Below, one piece after another: positions 26,256 through 35,693 of a stretch of DNA of 64,000 nt. The position numbers and the translations under genes were made by a program. Below the pieces are notes generated by a model, which made no database searches, was not told where the DNA came from, and worked only from the letters and a program-made list of their open reading frames with translations. This DNA is from Pseudomonadota bacterium. GTDB taxonomy: Bacteria > Desulfobacterota > Desulfarculia > Desulfarculales > Desulfarculaceae. The stretch covers positions 62,001-126,000 of the forward strand of contig JAHJPG010000034.1 in NCBI GenBank assembly GCA_018819925.1, written 5' to 3'. The stretch's first letter is position 1, and each line of letters begins with the position of its first letter.

Positions 26256-27206
26256 TCAGGTGTTTACAGGGTGGGGCGGCTGGCCGCCACTGAGCACGGC
26301 GGCGATGTTGCGGGCGCAGGTCCAGCCCACCGTGCTCAGGCTCTCCACCGTGTAGCCGCCTATATGGGGGGTGACGATCACCTGGGGCAACTCAAGCAGG
26401 GGGTTGCCCTGGGGAGGCTCCTGGGCCAGGACATCCAGGGCGGCTCCGGCCAGGCGGTTCTGGACCAGGGCCTGGTAAAGTGCCTCCTCATCCACAACCC
26501 CGCCCCTGCCCAGGTTGAGCAAGAAGGCGCCGGGCTTGGCCAACGCCAACTCCCGGGCCCCGATGAGGCCCCGCGTCTGGGGGGTCAGGGGCAGGTGCAG
26601 GCAGATGAAATCCGCCCTGGCCAGAAGATCCTCCAGGGGCAGGCAACTCAGGCCCAGTTCGGCGGCCAAGGTGGGCCGGGGCGTGCGGTTGTAGACCACC
26701 ACTTCCATGCCCAGGGCGCGCGCCAGGCGGGCCACCTCCTGGCCGATCTTGCCCAGGCCCACGATGCCCAGGGTCTTGCCGCCCAACTCACATCCGATCA
26801 CCGGGGACCACCCGCCCTCCAGGACTTGTTGCCTGGCTTGGGGAATGCTCCGGGCCAGGGAGAAGACAAGGCCCAGGGTCAGCTCGGCCACGGCCCTTTG
26901 GTTGCCGCCGGGAACGTTGCAAATCACCACGCCCCGCTCCTTGGCGGCGGCCAAGTCGATGTGATGCACCCCGGTTCCGTGCATGGTGATGACCTTGAGG
27001 CGCGGCGCGGCCAGGAGCATGGCTCGGTCCAAGGGAGTCATCCCGGTGACCAGGGCGTCGCAATCGGCTATCAACTCCAGAGCCTTTTCCCGGTCCAGGC
27101 GCAGGCCTGGGGGGAAAAGCTCCACTTGCCATCCCTGATCGCGTAGCCATTGGGCCGGCTCGGTGGCCACCAGGCCAAAAGTGGGGGAAAATGAACGAAT
27201 CAGCAT
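26256..27206 (-). CDS. D-2-hydroxyacid dehydrogenase
   Basis: The NAD-binding Rossmann motif is GIVGLGKIGQEV. Catalytic Arg is in LNLGRGGVVDEEAL, Glu in the following helix region, and His in VTPHIGGYT. Length (316 residues) and order match the 2-hydroxyacid dehydrogenase family (phosphoglycerate, glycerate, hydroxypyruvate and similar). It reversibly reduces a 2-keto acid to the D-hydroxyacid. The substrate cannot be fixed; in this operon it may act on a keto-acid made by the TPP enzyme. It starts 19 bases after the thiolase stop. Confidence 0.88.
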   Translation of the reverse strand: MLIRSFSPTFGLVATEPAQWLRDQGWQVELFPPGLRLDREKALELIADCDALVTGMTPLDRAMLLAAPRLKVITMHGTGVHHIDLAAAKERGVVICNVPGGNQRAVAELTLGLVFSLARSIPQARQQVLEGGWSPVIGCELGGKTLGIVGLGKIGQEVARLARALGMEVVVYNRTPRPTLAAELGLSCLPLEDLLARADFICLHLPLTPQTRGLIGARELALAKPGAFLLNLGRGGVVDEEALYQALVQNRLAGAALDVLAQEPPQGNPLLELPQVIVTPHIGGYTVESLSTVGWTCARNIAAVLSGGQPPHPVNT

Positions 27207-27225
27207 GACAACCTCGCTCCGGACC

Positions 27226-28485
27226 TTAGCGGCTAACCACTGCGGCGATGCCTTGGCCTCCGCCCCCGCAGATGGTCTCCAGCCCGTAGGCCGAGCCGCT
27301 GCGCTGCATCTCGTGCAGCAAGGTGACCATGCGCATGGTTCCGGTGGCGGCGATGGGGTGGCCCAGGGATATGCCCGAGCCGTTGACGTTGACCCGGGCG
27401 TCCATCTCTTCGAAGGATAGGCCCATGAGTTTGGCGTCGGCCAAAACCTGCGCCGCGAAGGCCTCCTGAATCTCGATGCGTTCCATCTGCTCCAGGCTCA
27501 GGCCCGCCTTGGCCAGGGCCTTGTTCACCGAGGCCGGGACGGCGGGGTAGGTGAGGCCGGGGTCGGCGGCGGCAACCGCGAAGGAGACCAGGCTGCCCAG
27601 GGGCTTGACCCCCAGCTTGTCGGCGGTCTCTTGGCTCATCAACACCACGGCGGCAGCGCCGTCGTTTTCCGTCGAGGAGTTGCCGGCGGTGCAAATGCCG
27701 TCCTTGTAGACGGTGGGCAGCTTGGCCAGGCGCTCCAGGGAGGAATCGCGGCGCGGCGGCTCATCGGCGGAGACAACCACGGTCTGGCCTTTTTTGCCGG
27801 GCACCTCCACCGGTACGATCTCCTGGTTGAATTTGCCCTGGTCAATGGCCGCCACGGCCTTCTGGTGGCTGCGCAGGGACCAACGATCAGCCTCTTCCCG
27901 GGTGACCCCCTCGGCCTTGGCCGCGGCTTCGGCCCAGGTCATCATGGAGTTCAACTCGCCGTAACGCTCAATGGGCTGGGACATCACCCTGGCCCGCTGG
28001 ATGCGGTCGAACAGAGGGAAGCCCCACATGGACAGCGACCCATGCCCCTTGGGCATGAAGCCCCATTTGGGGTCATTGTGTCCGCCCACGCCCCATTTCA
28101 TGAACTCGCCGGGGATGTAGAATTCGGCCCGGCTCATGCTCTCCACCCCGCCGGCCACCACGATGTCGGCGTTGCCGCTCATGATCTTCATGGCCCCCAG
28201 GCAAATGGAGTCCAGGCCCGAGAGGCAGCGGCGGTCGATGCTCAGGCCTGGTACGTCGTCGGGCCAGCCGGCGGCCAACAGCGACATGCGGGCGATGTTC
28301 ACTGACTCGCCGTTCTGGTACGACTGGCCCATGATCACGTCGTCCACCATCTCCGGGCCGATGCCGGCCCGCTTGATGGCCTGGTTCAACACCAGGGCGC
28401 CCAATTTATAGGCGGGCACCTCGCGCAAGGATCCGATGTAGTTGCCGATGGGGGTGCGAACCGCGCCGCCGATCACTATTTTCAT
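27226..28485 (-). CDS. thiolase (acetyl-CoA acetyltransferase family)
   Basis: The enzyme splits a 3-ketoacyl-CoA, or condenses two acetyl-CoA. The nucleophilic Cys is in DRRCLSGLDSI, the second active-site loop is GHPIAATG and the last Cys is in CGGGGQG. The protein starts MKIVIGGAVRTPIGNYIG, a usual thiolase start, at ATG 28485 with AAGGAG before it; the longer frame to 28545 is not needed. It probably turns acetoacetyl-CoA or another ketoacyl-CoA formed downstream of the BKACE reaction into acetyl-CoA. Confidence 0.9.
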   Translation of the reverse strand: MKIVIGGAVRTPIGNYIGSLREVPAYKLGALVLNQAIKRAGIGPEMVDDVIMGQSYQNGESVNIARMSLLAAGWPDDVPGLSIDRRCLSGLDSICLGAMKIMSGNADIVVAGGVESMSRAEFYIPGEFMKWGVGGHNDPKWGFMPKGHGSLSMWGFPLFDRIQRARVMSQPIERYGELNSMMTWAEAAAKAEGVTREEADRWSLRSHQKAVAAIDQGKFNQEIVPVEVPGKKGQTVVVSADEPPRRDSSLERLAKLPTVYKDGICTAGNSSTENDGAAAVVLMSQETADKLGVKPLGSLVSFAVAAADPGLTYPAVPASVNKALAKAGLSLEQMERIEIQEAFAAQVLADAKLMGLSFEEMDARVNVNGSGISLGHPIAATGTMRMVTLLHEMQRSGSAYGLETICGGGGQGIAAVVSR

Positions 28486-28589
28486 GACGATTGTCTCCTT
28501 ATAAGGCATGGGCGGCGGGCCAGCCCGGCTTGCCGCTTCGGCCATGGGGGCTGCGCCGCCTCGCGGCCGTTGTCAGGGGCGGCCCCGGC

Positions 28590-29573
28590 TCAACAAACCC
28601 GCAGTATTATTTTGCCAACGTTCAGGTTGGCCTCGATGCGTTCATGGGCGGCCCGGACCTCGTTCCAGGGCAGCACGCTGTCGATCACTGGCCTTAGCTC
28701 GCCGCTGGCGAATTTGGGCAAGCAGTTGGCCGCAAACTCCTGGCTCAATCTTACCCGGTAATCCAAGGTGCGGCTGCGCAGGGTGGTGCCCATCACCGTG
28801 ATGCGTTTGGTCAACATGGGGCGCAAGTCCACCGTTTCGGCCTGCTGCCCGCCGATAAAGGCCAGCATGACCATGCGCCCGTCCAGGGCCAGGGATGCCA
28901 GGTTGCGCTGGTAATAGGCCGCCGCGATGAAATCGATGAGCACGTCGGCCCCGTGGCCGTCGGTGGCCTCCATGACCCGGGTGGGGAAATCCTCTTGCTT
29001 GTAGTTGATGCCCACCTCGGCCCCAAGGGCGCGGCAGGCGTCCAGCTTCTCTTGGGAACTGGCGGTGACCAACACCTTGGCCCCGGCCATCTTGGCCAAC
29101 TGGGTGGCCGCGGTGCCCACTCCGCTGGCTCCGGCGTGAACCAAGACGTTCTCTCCGGGTTGCAGCCTGCCCAGCCAGAACAGGGCCTGGTAAGCGGTTA
29201 GAAAAACCTCGGCCATGCCCGCAGCCTGTTCGAAGGTTATGCCTTCGGGCATGGGCATGGCCAGGCCTTCGTCCATTGCAACGTATTGGGCGTAGCCTCC
29301 GCCGGAGAGGATGCCGAAAACCCTGTCGCCGGGTTTAAGCCGTTGGCAACCGGGCCCGGCCTCCACCACTTCGCCGGCCATCTCCAGGCCCAGGATTTCG
29401 CTTTCCCCGAGGGGGGGAGGGTAGAGGCCCTTGCGCTGCAGCGTGTCGGCCCGGTTGATCCCGGCCGCCTTAATCTTTACCAGCACCTCGCGGCTCTCGG
29501 GCCTGGGGTCTGGGGCCTGACCCATGCAGAGTTGTTCCGGGCCTCCGAAGGATTTAACCAGTATCGCTTCCAC
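28590..29573 (-). CDS. zinc-independent NAD(P)H quinone oxidoreductase-like MDR protein
   Basis: A 327-residue member of the medium-chain dehydrogenase/reductase superfamily, PIG3/QOR branch. AGINRADTLQRKGLYPPP and GLEMAGEVVEAG lie in the catalytic domain; no zinc-ligand cysteines are present. VHAGASGVGTAATQLAK is the NAD(P) binding loop. I chose the GTG at 29573 with GGAG five bases upstream, because homologues begin VxAIxV and the frame to 29702 crosses a terminator hairpin. Substrate is uncertain: quinones or enoyl compounds are both handled by this branch. Confidence 0.87.
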   Translation of the reverse strand: MEAILVKSFGGPEQLCMGQAPDPRPESREVLVKIKAAGINRADTLQRKGLYPPPLGESEILGLEMAGEVVEAGPGCQRLKPGDRVFGILSGGGYAQYVAMDEGLAMPMPEGITFEQAAGMAEVFLTAYQALFWLGRLQPGENVLVHAGASGVGTAATQLAKMAGAKVLVTASSQEKLDACRALGAEVGINYKQEDFPTRVMEATDGHGADVLIDFIAAAYYQRNLASLALDGRMVMLAFIGGQQAETVDLRPMLTKRITVMGTTLRSRTLDYRVRLSQEFAANCLPKFASGELRPVIDSVLPWNEVRAAHERIEANLNVGKIILRVC

Positions 29574-29612
29574 GGCGTCTCCAGTTTGCGGCTCAAGCCA
29601 TACCAGTAAATA

Positions 29613-29651
29613 TACCCGAGGCCTCCCGGCGGGTCCGGGAGGCCTCGGGTA
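29613..29651 (-). terminator. 17-bp hairpin after the tctA-tctB fusion
   Basis: A perfect 17-base inverted repeat (29613-29629 with 29635-29651, loop of five) lies eight bases beyond the transporter stop and 40 bases before the next gene. On the minus strand it is followed by TATTTA, a poor T tract, so it may be a partial terminator or an RNA-stabilising stem that lowers expression of the five downstream genes. Confidence 0.6.
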
Positions 29652-29658
29652 CTGCTTG

Positions 29659-31704
29659 TTACTCCACCCAGGGCATGGGCGGCAGCTGCACGCCCAGGCC
29701 ATATTCGAACAATAACTTGACCACCAAGGGCGCCAACAGGGCCAAGGGCCCCACCACCCGCAGGTTGCGCTCGCCCAACAGCAGGCAGAGCCCCAGGATG
29801 GCCAGGACGGAGCTTATCATGAACCCCAGGTATTCCAGACCCGCCATGTACAGGCCCATGCCCAGCACATAGGAGGACACCCGCAGCGCCGCGCTGTATT
29901 TCACCATGCTGTAGCCGAAGCTTTTGCGCTTGCGAAGTTGGTCAATGACCAGAAGCGCCGAGAGAATGATGCCCAGGACCAGCAGCGAGTTGGGGTAGAG
30001 ATGGGCGGAAACGCCGAAGCCGCCGGGGGTTTCGATCTGCGCCGGGAACAGGATGAAATAGCAGACCAGGAAAAAGCCCAGCCCCACCAGGGTGCCACAC
30101 AACTGCAGTGCAAAGTTGGAGATGCGTATCGCACCGCCAGACTGGGCCTCGGCCGCTGCCGTCGCTTCCTGGGCCGGCTCATCTTGCTGGGAATGGGGCG
30201 GGGCCAGGGCTTCCACCCTTTGCCGTTGCCGCCACTTGCTGTAGAGGATGGTGCTCACCGAAAGGAAGGTGAATATCCACAGGCCGATGGACAAGGGGCT
30301 GTTGAACAGGATGGCGAAGTCGCCCTGGCTGATCACCATGGCCCGCCGGAAGTTGTCCTCCAGCAGGGGGCCCAGGATGAAACCGATGAGGAAGGTGGCC
30401 CGGGGGAAGTTGAGCTTGTTAAGGGCATAGCCCAGCAGGCCGAAGCTGAAAGTCACGCCCACGTCGAACAGGCTTTGGTTGAAGGCGTAGGAGCCTACCC
30501 CGCACAGCACCAGCATCACCGGGAAGATAATGGTGACCCTCAGCGAGGCCGCCTTGGTGAAGGTGGGCAACAGGCCGCGTGCGATGAGGTATAAAAGGAT
30601 GTTGGCGGTTAATAGGCCCGCATACAGGCCGTAGATGACCTCCGGGGCCTCTTGGAAGATCAAGGGCCCGGGGGTCAGGTCGTGAATCAAAAAGGCCCCC
30701 ACCAGGATGGCCGCCTCCACGTCGCCGGGAACCCCCAAGCCCAACAGAGGCACCAGGTTGGCTCCGCTCACCGCGTTGTTGCCCGATTCCGCTCCGGCGA
30801 TGCCTTCCACCGAGCCCCGGCCGAACTCCTCGCGGTGTTTGGATTGCCGCCAGGCCGCGTCGTAGCCCATGAAGGCCCCCAGGGTGGGGCCCAGGCCGGG
30901 TACGATGCCGATAAGGGTGCCCAGGATGGAGCCGGTGGCCATGGGCCGCACCATGAGGCGCCAGTCCTTGCGGGTGATGCGGGTGTCGTCCTTGCATGAG
31001 GGCGGAGGGATGTGGGCCTTTATGGTCCTCACCCTTTCCTCGTACTGGGCCATGATCTCGGGGATGGTCAGCAGGCCGATGAGCATGGGCACCAGGGAGA
31101 TGCCGTCCACCAACTCGTTGAGGTCAAAGGTCAGGCGGGGCAGGGATGTGCCCGGGTCCAGGCCGATCAAGGCCACCAACAGGCCGCCCAACGCGGTGAT
31201 CAGCCCCTTGAGCAGCGACTTGCCCGAGGCCGGACCCACGATGGTCAAAGCCATGATGGCCACGGCGGTGAATTCGCCGGGGCCGAACTGGAGGGCCACC
31301 CTGGCCAGGTTGATGGCCAGGAAAATTAACACGATGTCGCTGAAGGTGTCGCCTATCACCGAGGCGGTGAGGGAAATTTTCAGCGCTTTTATGGCCTTGC
31401 CCATTTTGGCCAGGGCGTGGCCGTCGGCTACAGTGGCCGCAGCCGCCGATGTTCCAGGCGCGCACAACAGGATGGCCGAAATGGACCCTCCGAATATGCC
31501 GCCTTTGTAAGCCCCCATGAGCATCATCAGGCTGGGTATGGGGGGAAGGACCAGGGTAAGGGGAATGACCATGGCGATTCCCATGGTAGCGGTCAACCCC
31601 GGGATGGAACCCAGGATGATTCCCGCCGTCACTCCGCCCAGCAGATAAATCAAGTTGCCTGGGGCCAGAACTTCGGCGAAACCGTTAAACAACAACTCCA
31701 GCAT
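29659..31704 (-). CDS. tripartite tricarboxylate transporter permease, TctA-TctB fusion
   Basis: Residues 1-500 are TctA: ILGSIPGLTATMGIAMVIPLT, YKGGIFGGSISAILLCAPGTSAAAATVADG, GTLIGIVPGLGPTLGAFMGYDAAW and GVPGDVEAAILVGAF. After a charged linker (ALAPPHSQQDEPAQEATAAAEA) four more helices form a TctB-like domain (residues about 530-681). TctA and TctB are normally separate proteins, so the 681-residue fusion is unusual. It works with the periplasmic TctC encoded upstream to import a carboxylate by ion gradient. It starts with GAGGT upstream of ATG 31704. Confidence 0.88.
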   Translation of the reverse strand: MLELLFNGFAEVLAPGNLIYLLGGVTAGIILGSIPGLTATMGIAMVIPLTLVLPPIPSLMMLMGAYKGGIFGGSISAILLCAPGTSAAAATVADGHALAKMGKAIKALKISLTASVIGDTFSDIVLIFLAINLARVALQFGPGEFTAVAIMALTIVGPASGKSLLKGLITALGGLLVALIGLDPGTSLPRLTFDLNELVDGISLVPMLIGLLTIPEIMAQYEERVRTIKAHIPPPSCKDDTRITRKDWRLMVRPMATGSILGTLIGIVPGLGPTLGAFMGYDAAWRQSKHREEFGRGSVEGIAGAESGNNAVSGANLVPLLGLGVPGDVEAAILVGAFLIHDLTPGPLIFQEAPEVIYGLYAGLLTANILLYLIARGLLPTFTKAASLRVTIIFPVMLVLCGVGSYAFNQSLFDVGVTFSFGLLGYALNKLNFPRATFLIGFILGPLLEDNFRRAMVISQGDFAILFNSPLSIGLWIFTFLSVSTILYSKWRQRQRVEALAPPHSQQDEPAQEATAAAEAQSGGAIRISNFALQLCGTLVGLGFFLVCYFILFPAQIETPGGFGVSAHLYPNSLLVLGIILSALLVIDQLRKRKSFGYSMVKYSAALRVSSYVLGMGLYMAGLEYLGFMISSVLAILGLCLLLGERNLRVVGPLALLAPLVVKLLFEYGLGVQLPPMPWVE

Positions 31705-31906
31705 GTCTACCTCTCAAAGTGCGGCATCGCGTCATTTGGGCCCTTTGATGTTGGCGATAACAAAAATGGGTGGCCCCCGCCTGGTGTAGAGGGAGAGGTC
31801 GGTTCCGGCTTCTTGCGCAAGTCCAGCACAGCATTTCCCCTGTCATAGGGTGCAGGCTTCGCCAAAACAGCGGCCAGGAGCCACCCATCGCACCAGTTGG
31901 TGGTTT

Positions 31907-32881
31907 CTACTTTTTCTTGACCAAGCCGATGGCCCTAAGGTCGGCGCCCATCTCTTTGTAGCCCTTCTCGCAGAACTGGCCATACTCGGCGCCGGTCATG
32001 AACATGGGGGCCATGCCCAACTCAATCATCTTCTTCTGAATGTTCTTGTCCTCCACCGCGACCTTGAAGGCGGCCTGCAGCTTGGCCCGGCGATCTTCCT
32101 TTATGCCCGCGGGAGCGGCAAAGCCCAACCAGGAGTCGATGTCCACCTTGTAGCCCAGCTCGTGGAGGGTGGGCACGTCGGGAAGCAGGGGCCAGCGCAC
32201 CGGGCTGCAAGAGGCCAGCATGCGCAGATCACCGGTCTTGACCTGGGGAGCGATGTCCATGGGGTTGCCCACGATCAGGTCCACGTGGCCGCCCAGTAGG
32301 GCCACGGTGGTCTCTTTGCCCGACTTGTAGCGGACCCAGACCACGTTGCTCATGTTCTTGCCGGTGAACTTGGCCAGGCGGGGGAAGAGGATGGCCTGCA
32401 CCGGGCTGGGGGTGGCCATGGTCAGGCGCTTGCCGCTTTCGATGGCCTTCATCAGGTCGCCCCAGGTCTTGTAGGGCGAGTTGGCCGCCACGGCCACGCC
32501 GTAGAGGTAACGGCAGACGCCGGCGATGAAGCTGAAGTCTTTCAGGGTGTAGCTGACCTTCATCATGTGAGGCGCCACGCCCATGGGCGAGAAGCTGGTC
32601 ACGCCGATGGTGTAGCCATCGGGTTTACGGGTTGCCAAATAGGTGGGGCCCACCGTGCCGCCGCCGCCAGGCTTGTTCACCACGGTGATGGTGGCGCCCA
32701 GGGGCTTTTCGGCGGTGGAGGCCAGCAAGCGGCTGGTCAAGTCGGTGGTGCCGCCCGCGCCGTAGTTGACGATCAAGGTGACGGGTTTGTCCGGATACTT
32801 GGCCATTGCCGTGCCGCCCAGCAGCATCAGCGACAGGGCGAAAACGCCTGCCAAAATGGTTGCCAGTTTAAGACGCTTCAT
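31907..32881 (-). CDS. TctC/Bug-type tripartite tricarboxylate transporter binding protein
   Basis: A signal peptide (LKLATILAGVFALSLMLLGG, cleavage after AMA) precedes a mature protein beginning KYPDKPVTLIVNYGAGGTTD, the family hallmark. VVNKPGGGGTVGPTYLA forms the second ligand loop. It binds a carboxylate in the periplasm for the TctAB permease encoded 200 bases downstream on the same strand. AAGGAG stands upstream of the ATG. Ligand identity cannot be read from the sequence, but the operon suggests a branched, keto- or hydroxy-acid. Confidence 0.92.
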   Translation of the reverse strand: MKRLKLATILAGVFALSLMLLGGTAMAKYPDKPVTLIVNYGAGGTTDLTSRLLASTAEKPLGATITVVNKPGGGGTVGPTYLATRKPDGYTIGVTSFSPMGVAPHMMKVSYTLKDFSFIAGVCRYLYGVAVAANSPYKTWGDLMKAIESGKRLTMATPSPVQAILFPRLAKFTGKNMSNVVWVRYKSGKETTVALLGGHVDLIVGNPMDIAPQVKTGDLRMLASCSPVRWPLLPDVPTLHELGYKVDIDSWLGFAAPAGIKEDRRAKLQAAFKVAVEDKNIQKKMIELGMAPMFMTGAEYGQFCEKGYKEMGADLRAIGLVKKK

Positions 32882-32973
32882 GCAACTCTCCTTGTCCCTA
32901 GGTTGTAGCCTGCTACCTATACTCAGGTAGAACTTCTCTTGGTCTACGGGACCTTATCGCCGGCCGCCGCCGC

Positions 32974-34653
32974 TCAGGCCTTGCCCGAGGCGTTGCGGAG
33001 CACCGGCGTTTCCCACTGATCCGTGTTCATATCGATTATCGCCGGCCCCTGTGGCTGGCGCTCTTTTCCCAAGGCATCCCGGAGTTCATCCAGGCTGTTG
33101 ACCTTGTAGCCCCGGGCGCCGAAGCCTTGGGCCACGGTGGCGAAGTCGATGTGATTAAAGTCGGTTGAGATGTGGTTGTCGCCGTAGCGGGCCTTTTGAA
33201 CGTGCTTGATCCAGCCCAGGATGTTGTTGTTGAACAAGCAGGTCACCACAGGCAGGTTCAGGCGCACCATAACCTCCAACTCCTGCATGGAAAAGGCGTA
33301 GCCGCCGTCGCCGGCGAACAAAAACACCCGCTTGGCCTGGGGACGGGCCAGCGCCGCGCCGATGGCCGCCGGGGCGCCCCATCCCAGACCGGCCAAGCCC
33401 CGGGGGGCCAGGTAGCTGCGTCCGGCCTCTTTGAGGCGCAGGTATACGGCGGCCCAGCCCGAGGGGAGGCTGGCGTCGCACACCGCCAGATCGCCCGGCT
33501 CCATGGCCTCGTCGATAAGCCGGGTCACCGCCTGGGCCTTGAGGGGCTCGCCGGGAACCTGGGGGCGCAGAGTGATCTGGTCGTACCACTGCCGGCAGTC
33601 CTGGCGCAGGGCGTCCAGGTTCCATTCATAGGCGAAACGGTCGCTTCCCAGGGCCGCCAGCAGGTCGGCCAGGCCCAGGCGGGCATCGCACACCAAGGCT
33701 ATGCTATCAGGGAAGTTGCGCCCTATCTCCTCGGGGTCGATGTCCAGGTGGATGGTGGCCACTCCCGGAGCGGGGCGGTCGTAGCCGAAGGTGGCCAGCT
33801 GACCGGCCTTGCAGGCGATGAAAAACACCAGGTCCGCCTGGGCCACCACCTCGTTGGCCTTGGGGCTGCCCATGGAGCCGGTGACCCCGAAAACCTGGGG
33901 ATCGGTTTCGGCCATGACGCCCTTGCCGGTGATGGTGGTCACCACCGGAGCGCCCATGAGACGGGCCAACTGGGCCACTTCCTGGCCCGCCCCGGAGGTA
34001 TGGACACCGCCGCCGACCAACAACACCGGCTTTTGGGCCTGTGCCAGGGCCTGGCGGGCCGCCTGGACCTGGGCGGGGTCGGGCGCGCTGCGGTGGCGGG
34101 GGAATACGGCGCTGGGGCGCACCCGGCGCTGCCACTGAATATCCATGTCGCCCACGTCGTCGGGCACCGCTAGGACCACCGGCCCGGGCCGGCCGCTCAC
34201 CGCCACGCGAAGCGCCTGGTCCAGCACGTTCTCCAGGGAGGCGGGCTCACTGAGCGTTACCTGCCACTTGCTCACCGGCTTGAACATCTCCAGTTGCTCC
34301 ATGGCCTGGGAGGCGTTGCCCCGTAGGCGGCGGTGCTCCCAGGAGCGGGGGATGTCGGAGATGATGGCCAGCATGGGTATGGACGAGCAGTGGGCCTCGG
34401 CCAGGGGGGAGAGCAGGTTGGTGGCCCCGGGCCCCACCGTGGCGTCGCAAACCCCCACTTTGCCGGTGAGGCGGGCGTAGGCATCGGCCGCGAAACCGGC
34501 GCTGCGTTCGTCGCGCATGAGCACGTGAGAGATGGCCCCGCCGCTCTTGCGGATGCCTTCATAAAGGGGCAGGGTCTGCCCGCCGGGCACCCCGAAGACC
34601 CGGTCCACCCCGCTCTCGGCCAGCATTTGGGCCAATCTGTCGCCAACGGTCAT
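32974..34653 (-). CDS. thiamine pyrophosphate enzyme, acetolactate synthase-like
   Basis: A 559-residue TPP enzyme with the three usual domains. The catalytic Glu is in MRDERSAGFAADAYARLTG. The cofactor motif GDGGYAFSMQEL ends at FNNN, giving GDG-x(n)-NN. VDRVFGVPGGQTL opens the pyrimidine domain. Relatives include acetolactate synthase, glyoxylate carboligase, oxalyl-CoA decarboxylase and sulfoacetaldehyde acetyltransferase. No regulatory subunit gene is near, which argues against branched-chain amino acid synthesis. It probably decarboxylates or ligates a 2-keto acid in the LacI-controlled pathway. ATG at 34653 chosen over TTG at 34662 because GGAAGG fits it better. Confidence 0.86.
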   Translation of the reverse strand: MTVGDRLAQMLAESGVDRVFGVPGGQTLPLYEGIRKSGGAISHVLMRDERSAGFAADAYARLTGKVGVCDATVGPGATNLLSPLAEAHCSSIPMLAIISDIPRSWEHRRLRGNASQAMEQLEMFKPVSKWQVTLSEPASLENVLDQALRVAVSGRPGPVVLAVPDDVGDMDIQWQRRVRPSAVFPRHRSAPDPAQVQAARQALAQAQKPVLLVGGGVHTSGAGQEVAQLARLMGAPVVTTITGKGVMAETDPQVFGVTGSMGSPKANEVVAQADLVFFIACKAGQLATFGYDRPAPGVATIHLDIDPEEIGRNFPDSIALVCDARLGLADLLAALGSDRFAYEWNLDALRQDCRQWYDQITLRPQVPGEPLKAQAVTRLIDEAMEPGDLAVCDASLPSGWAAVYLRLKEAGRSYLAPRGLAGLGWGAPAAIGAALARPQAKRVFLFAGDGGYAFSMQELEVMVRLNLPVVTCLFNNNILGWIKHVQKARYGDNHISTDFNHIDFATVAQGFGARGYKVNSLDELRDALGKERQPQGPAIIDMNTDQWETPVLRNASGKA

Positions 34654-34700
34654 GATTCGCAATCCTTCCTGATGATCTGGGTGGGTCCGCCCATTGACGG

Positions 34701-35666
34701 CTAGACCAGCCGCTCCTTGCGTATGAAAAAGTCGAGACTTTTGATTATTTGCATGAGATGGCGGTCGCGGTCGCGCAGGATGTCGCTCAACTCCCGGTCG
34801 CTATAGTCGAAGAACCCTTTGCCGGTCTTGACGCCCAGGTGCCCCTGCTCCACCAGGGAGAAAAGAGACTCGGGGTGGTTGTCCAACGGCGGGTCGAAAA
34901 ATTCCTTGTCTTCCAGGTTGCGGGCGCTCAGGTCCAGGCCAGTAAAGTCGTAGCGCTGCACCAGGCCCAAGAGCATCATGCGCGGGGCTATGCTGGCCTT
35001 CACCGCCAGGTCCATGTCCTCGGGGCTTATGTAGCCGCCCTCCAGCAAGAAGAACATCTCCCGGCCCAGGATGCGCTGGATGCGGTTGATGATGAACCCG
35101 GGCACGAATTTCTCGATGACGATGGGTTTTTTGCCCAGCTTGTCCAGGATGGCCAGGGTGACTTCCACCGTGTTGGGGGCGACCCGGGGGTCCTTGACTA
35201 CCTCCACCAGGGGAATGATGTGGGGCGGGGCGAACCAGTGGGCGATGATGGACCGGGGGATGCGCCCGGGCGGAAGCAAATCATAGATGTTCATAGTGGA
35301 GGTGTTGCTCCACAGCAGGCTGTCTTCCGGGGCGTGCTGGTCTATCTGGGCGTAGACGCTACGCTTGATGTCGCGCTTTTCGCTGACCGTCTCCACGATC
35401 AGGTCGGCATTTTCAACCGCCTGGGCCAGGGTGTCGGCCCAGCCGAACCTGGTGGTGGCCGCCTCGGCCTCGGCCGGGTCCAGGCCCCCGAACTCCCTGA
35501 GGCTGTCCAGGTTGGCCTGGAAAATTTTTTGGGCCTGGCTCCATATCGCGGCGTTGGCATCAAAGCCGGTGACTTGGTAGCCGGCCACGGCGAAGGCCTG
35601 GGCCAGTCCCGGCCCCATGGTGCCCAAACCGATGATGGTGACGTTTTTTATCTGTTCCTGGTTCAT
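34701..35666 (-). CDS. 3-hydroxyacyl-CoA dehydrogenase family enzyme
   Basis: NAD-binding motif GLGTMGPGLAQAFAVAGY opens the protein and SEKRDIKRSVYAQID and NTSTMNIYDLLP follow, as in 3-hydroxybutyryl-CoA and L-carnitine dehydrogenases. HWFAPPHIIPLVEVV carries the catalytic His region. The C-terminal domain contains VPGFIINRIQRILGREM and GHLGVKTGKGFFDYS. It oxidises a 3-hydroxy acid or its CoA ester to the 3-keto form. The next gene upstream encodes a BKACE enzyme that consumes 3-keto acids, a pairing seen in carnitine catabolism and other BKACE pathways. Confidence 0.88.
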   Translation of the reverse strand: MNQEQIKNVTIIGLGTMGPGLAQAFAVAGYQVTGFDANAAIWSQAQKIFQANLDSLREFGGLDPAEAEAATTRFGWADTLAQAVENADLIVETVSEKRDIKRSVYAQIDQHAPEDSLLWSNTSTMNIYDLLPPGRIPRSIIAHWFAPPHIIPLVEVVKDPRVAPNTVEVTLAILDKLGKKPIVIEKFVPGFIINRIQRILGREMFFLLEGGYISPEDMDLAVKASIAPRMMLLGLVQRYDFTGLDLSARNLEDKEFFDPPLDNHPESLFSLVEQGHLGVKTGKGFFDYSDRELSDILRDRDRHLMQIIKSLDFFIRKERLV

Positions 35667-35693
35667 TCGCTTGTGATCCTCACCCGTATGGGC

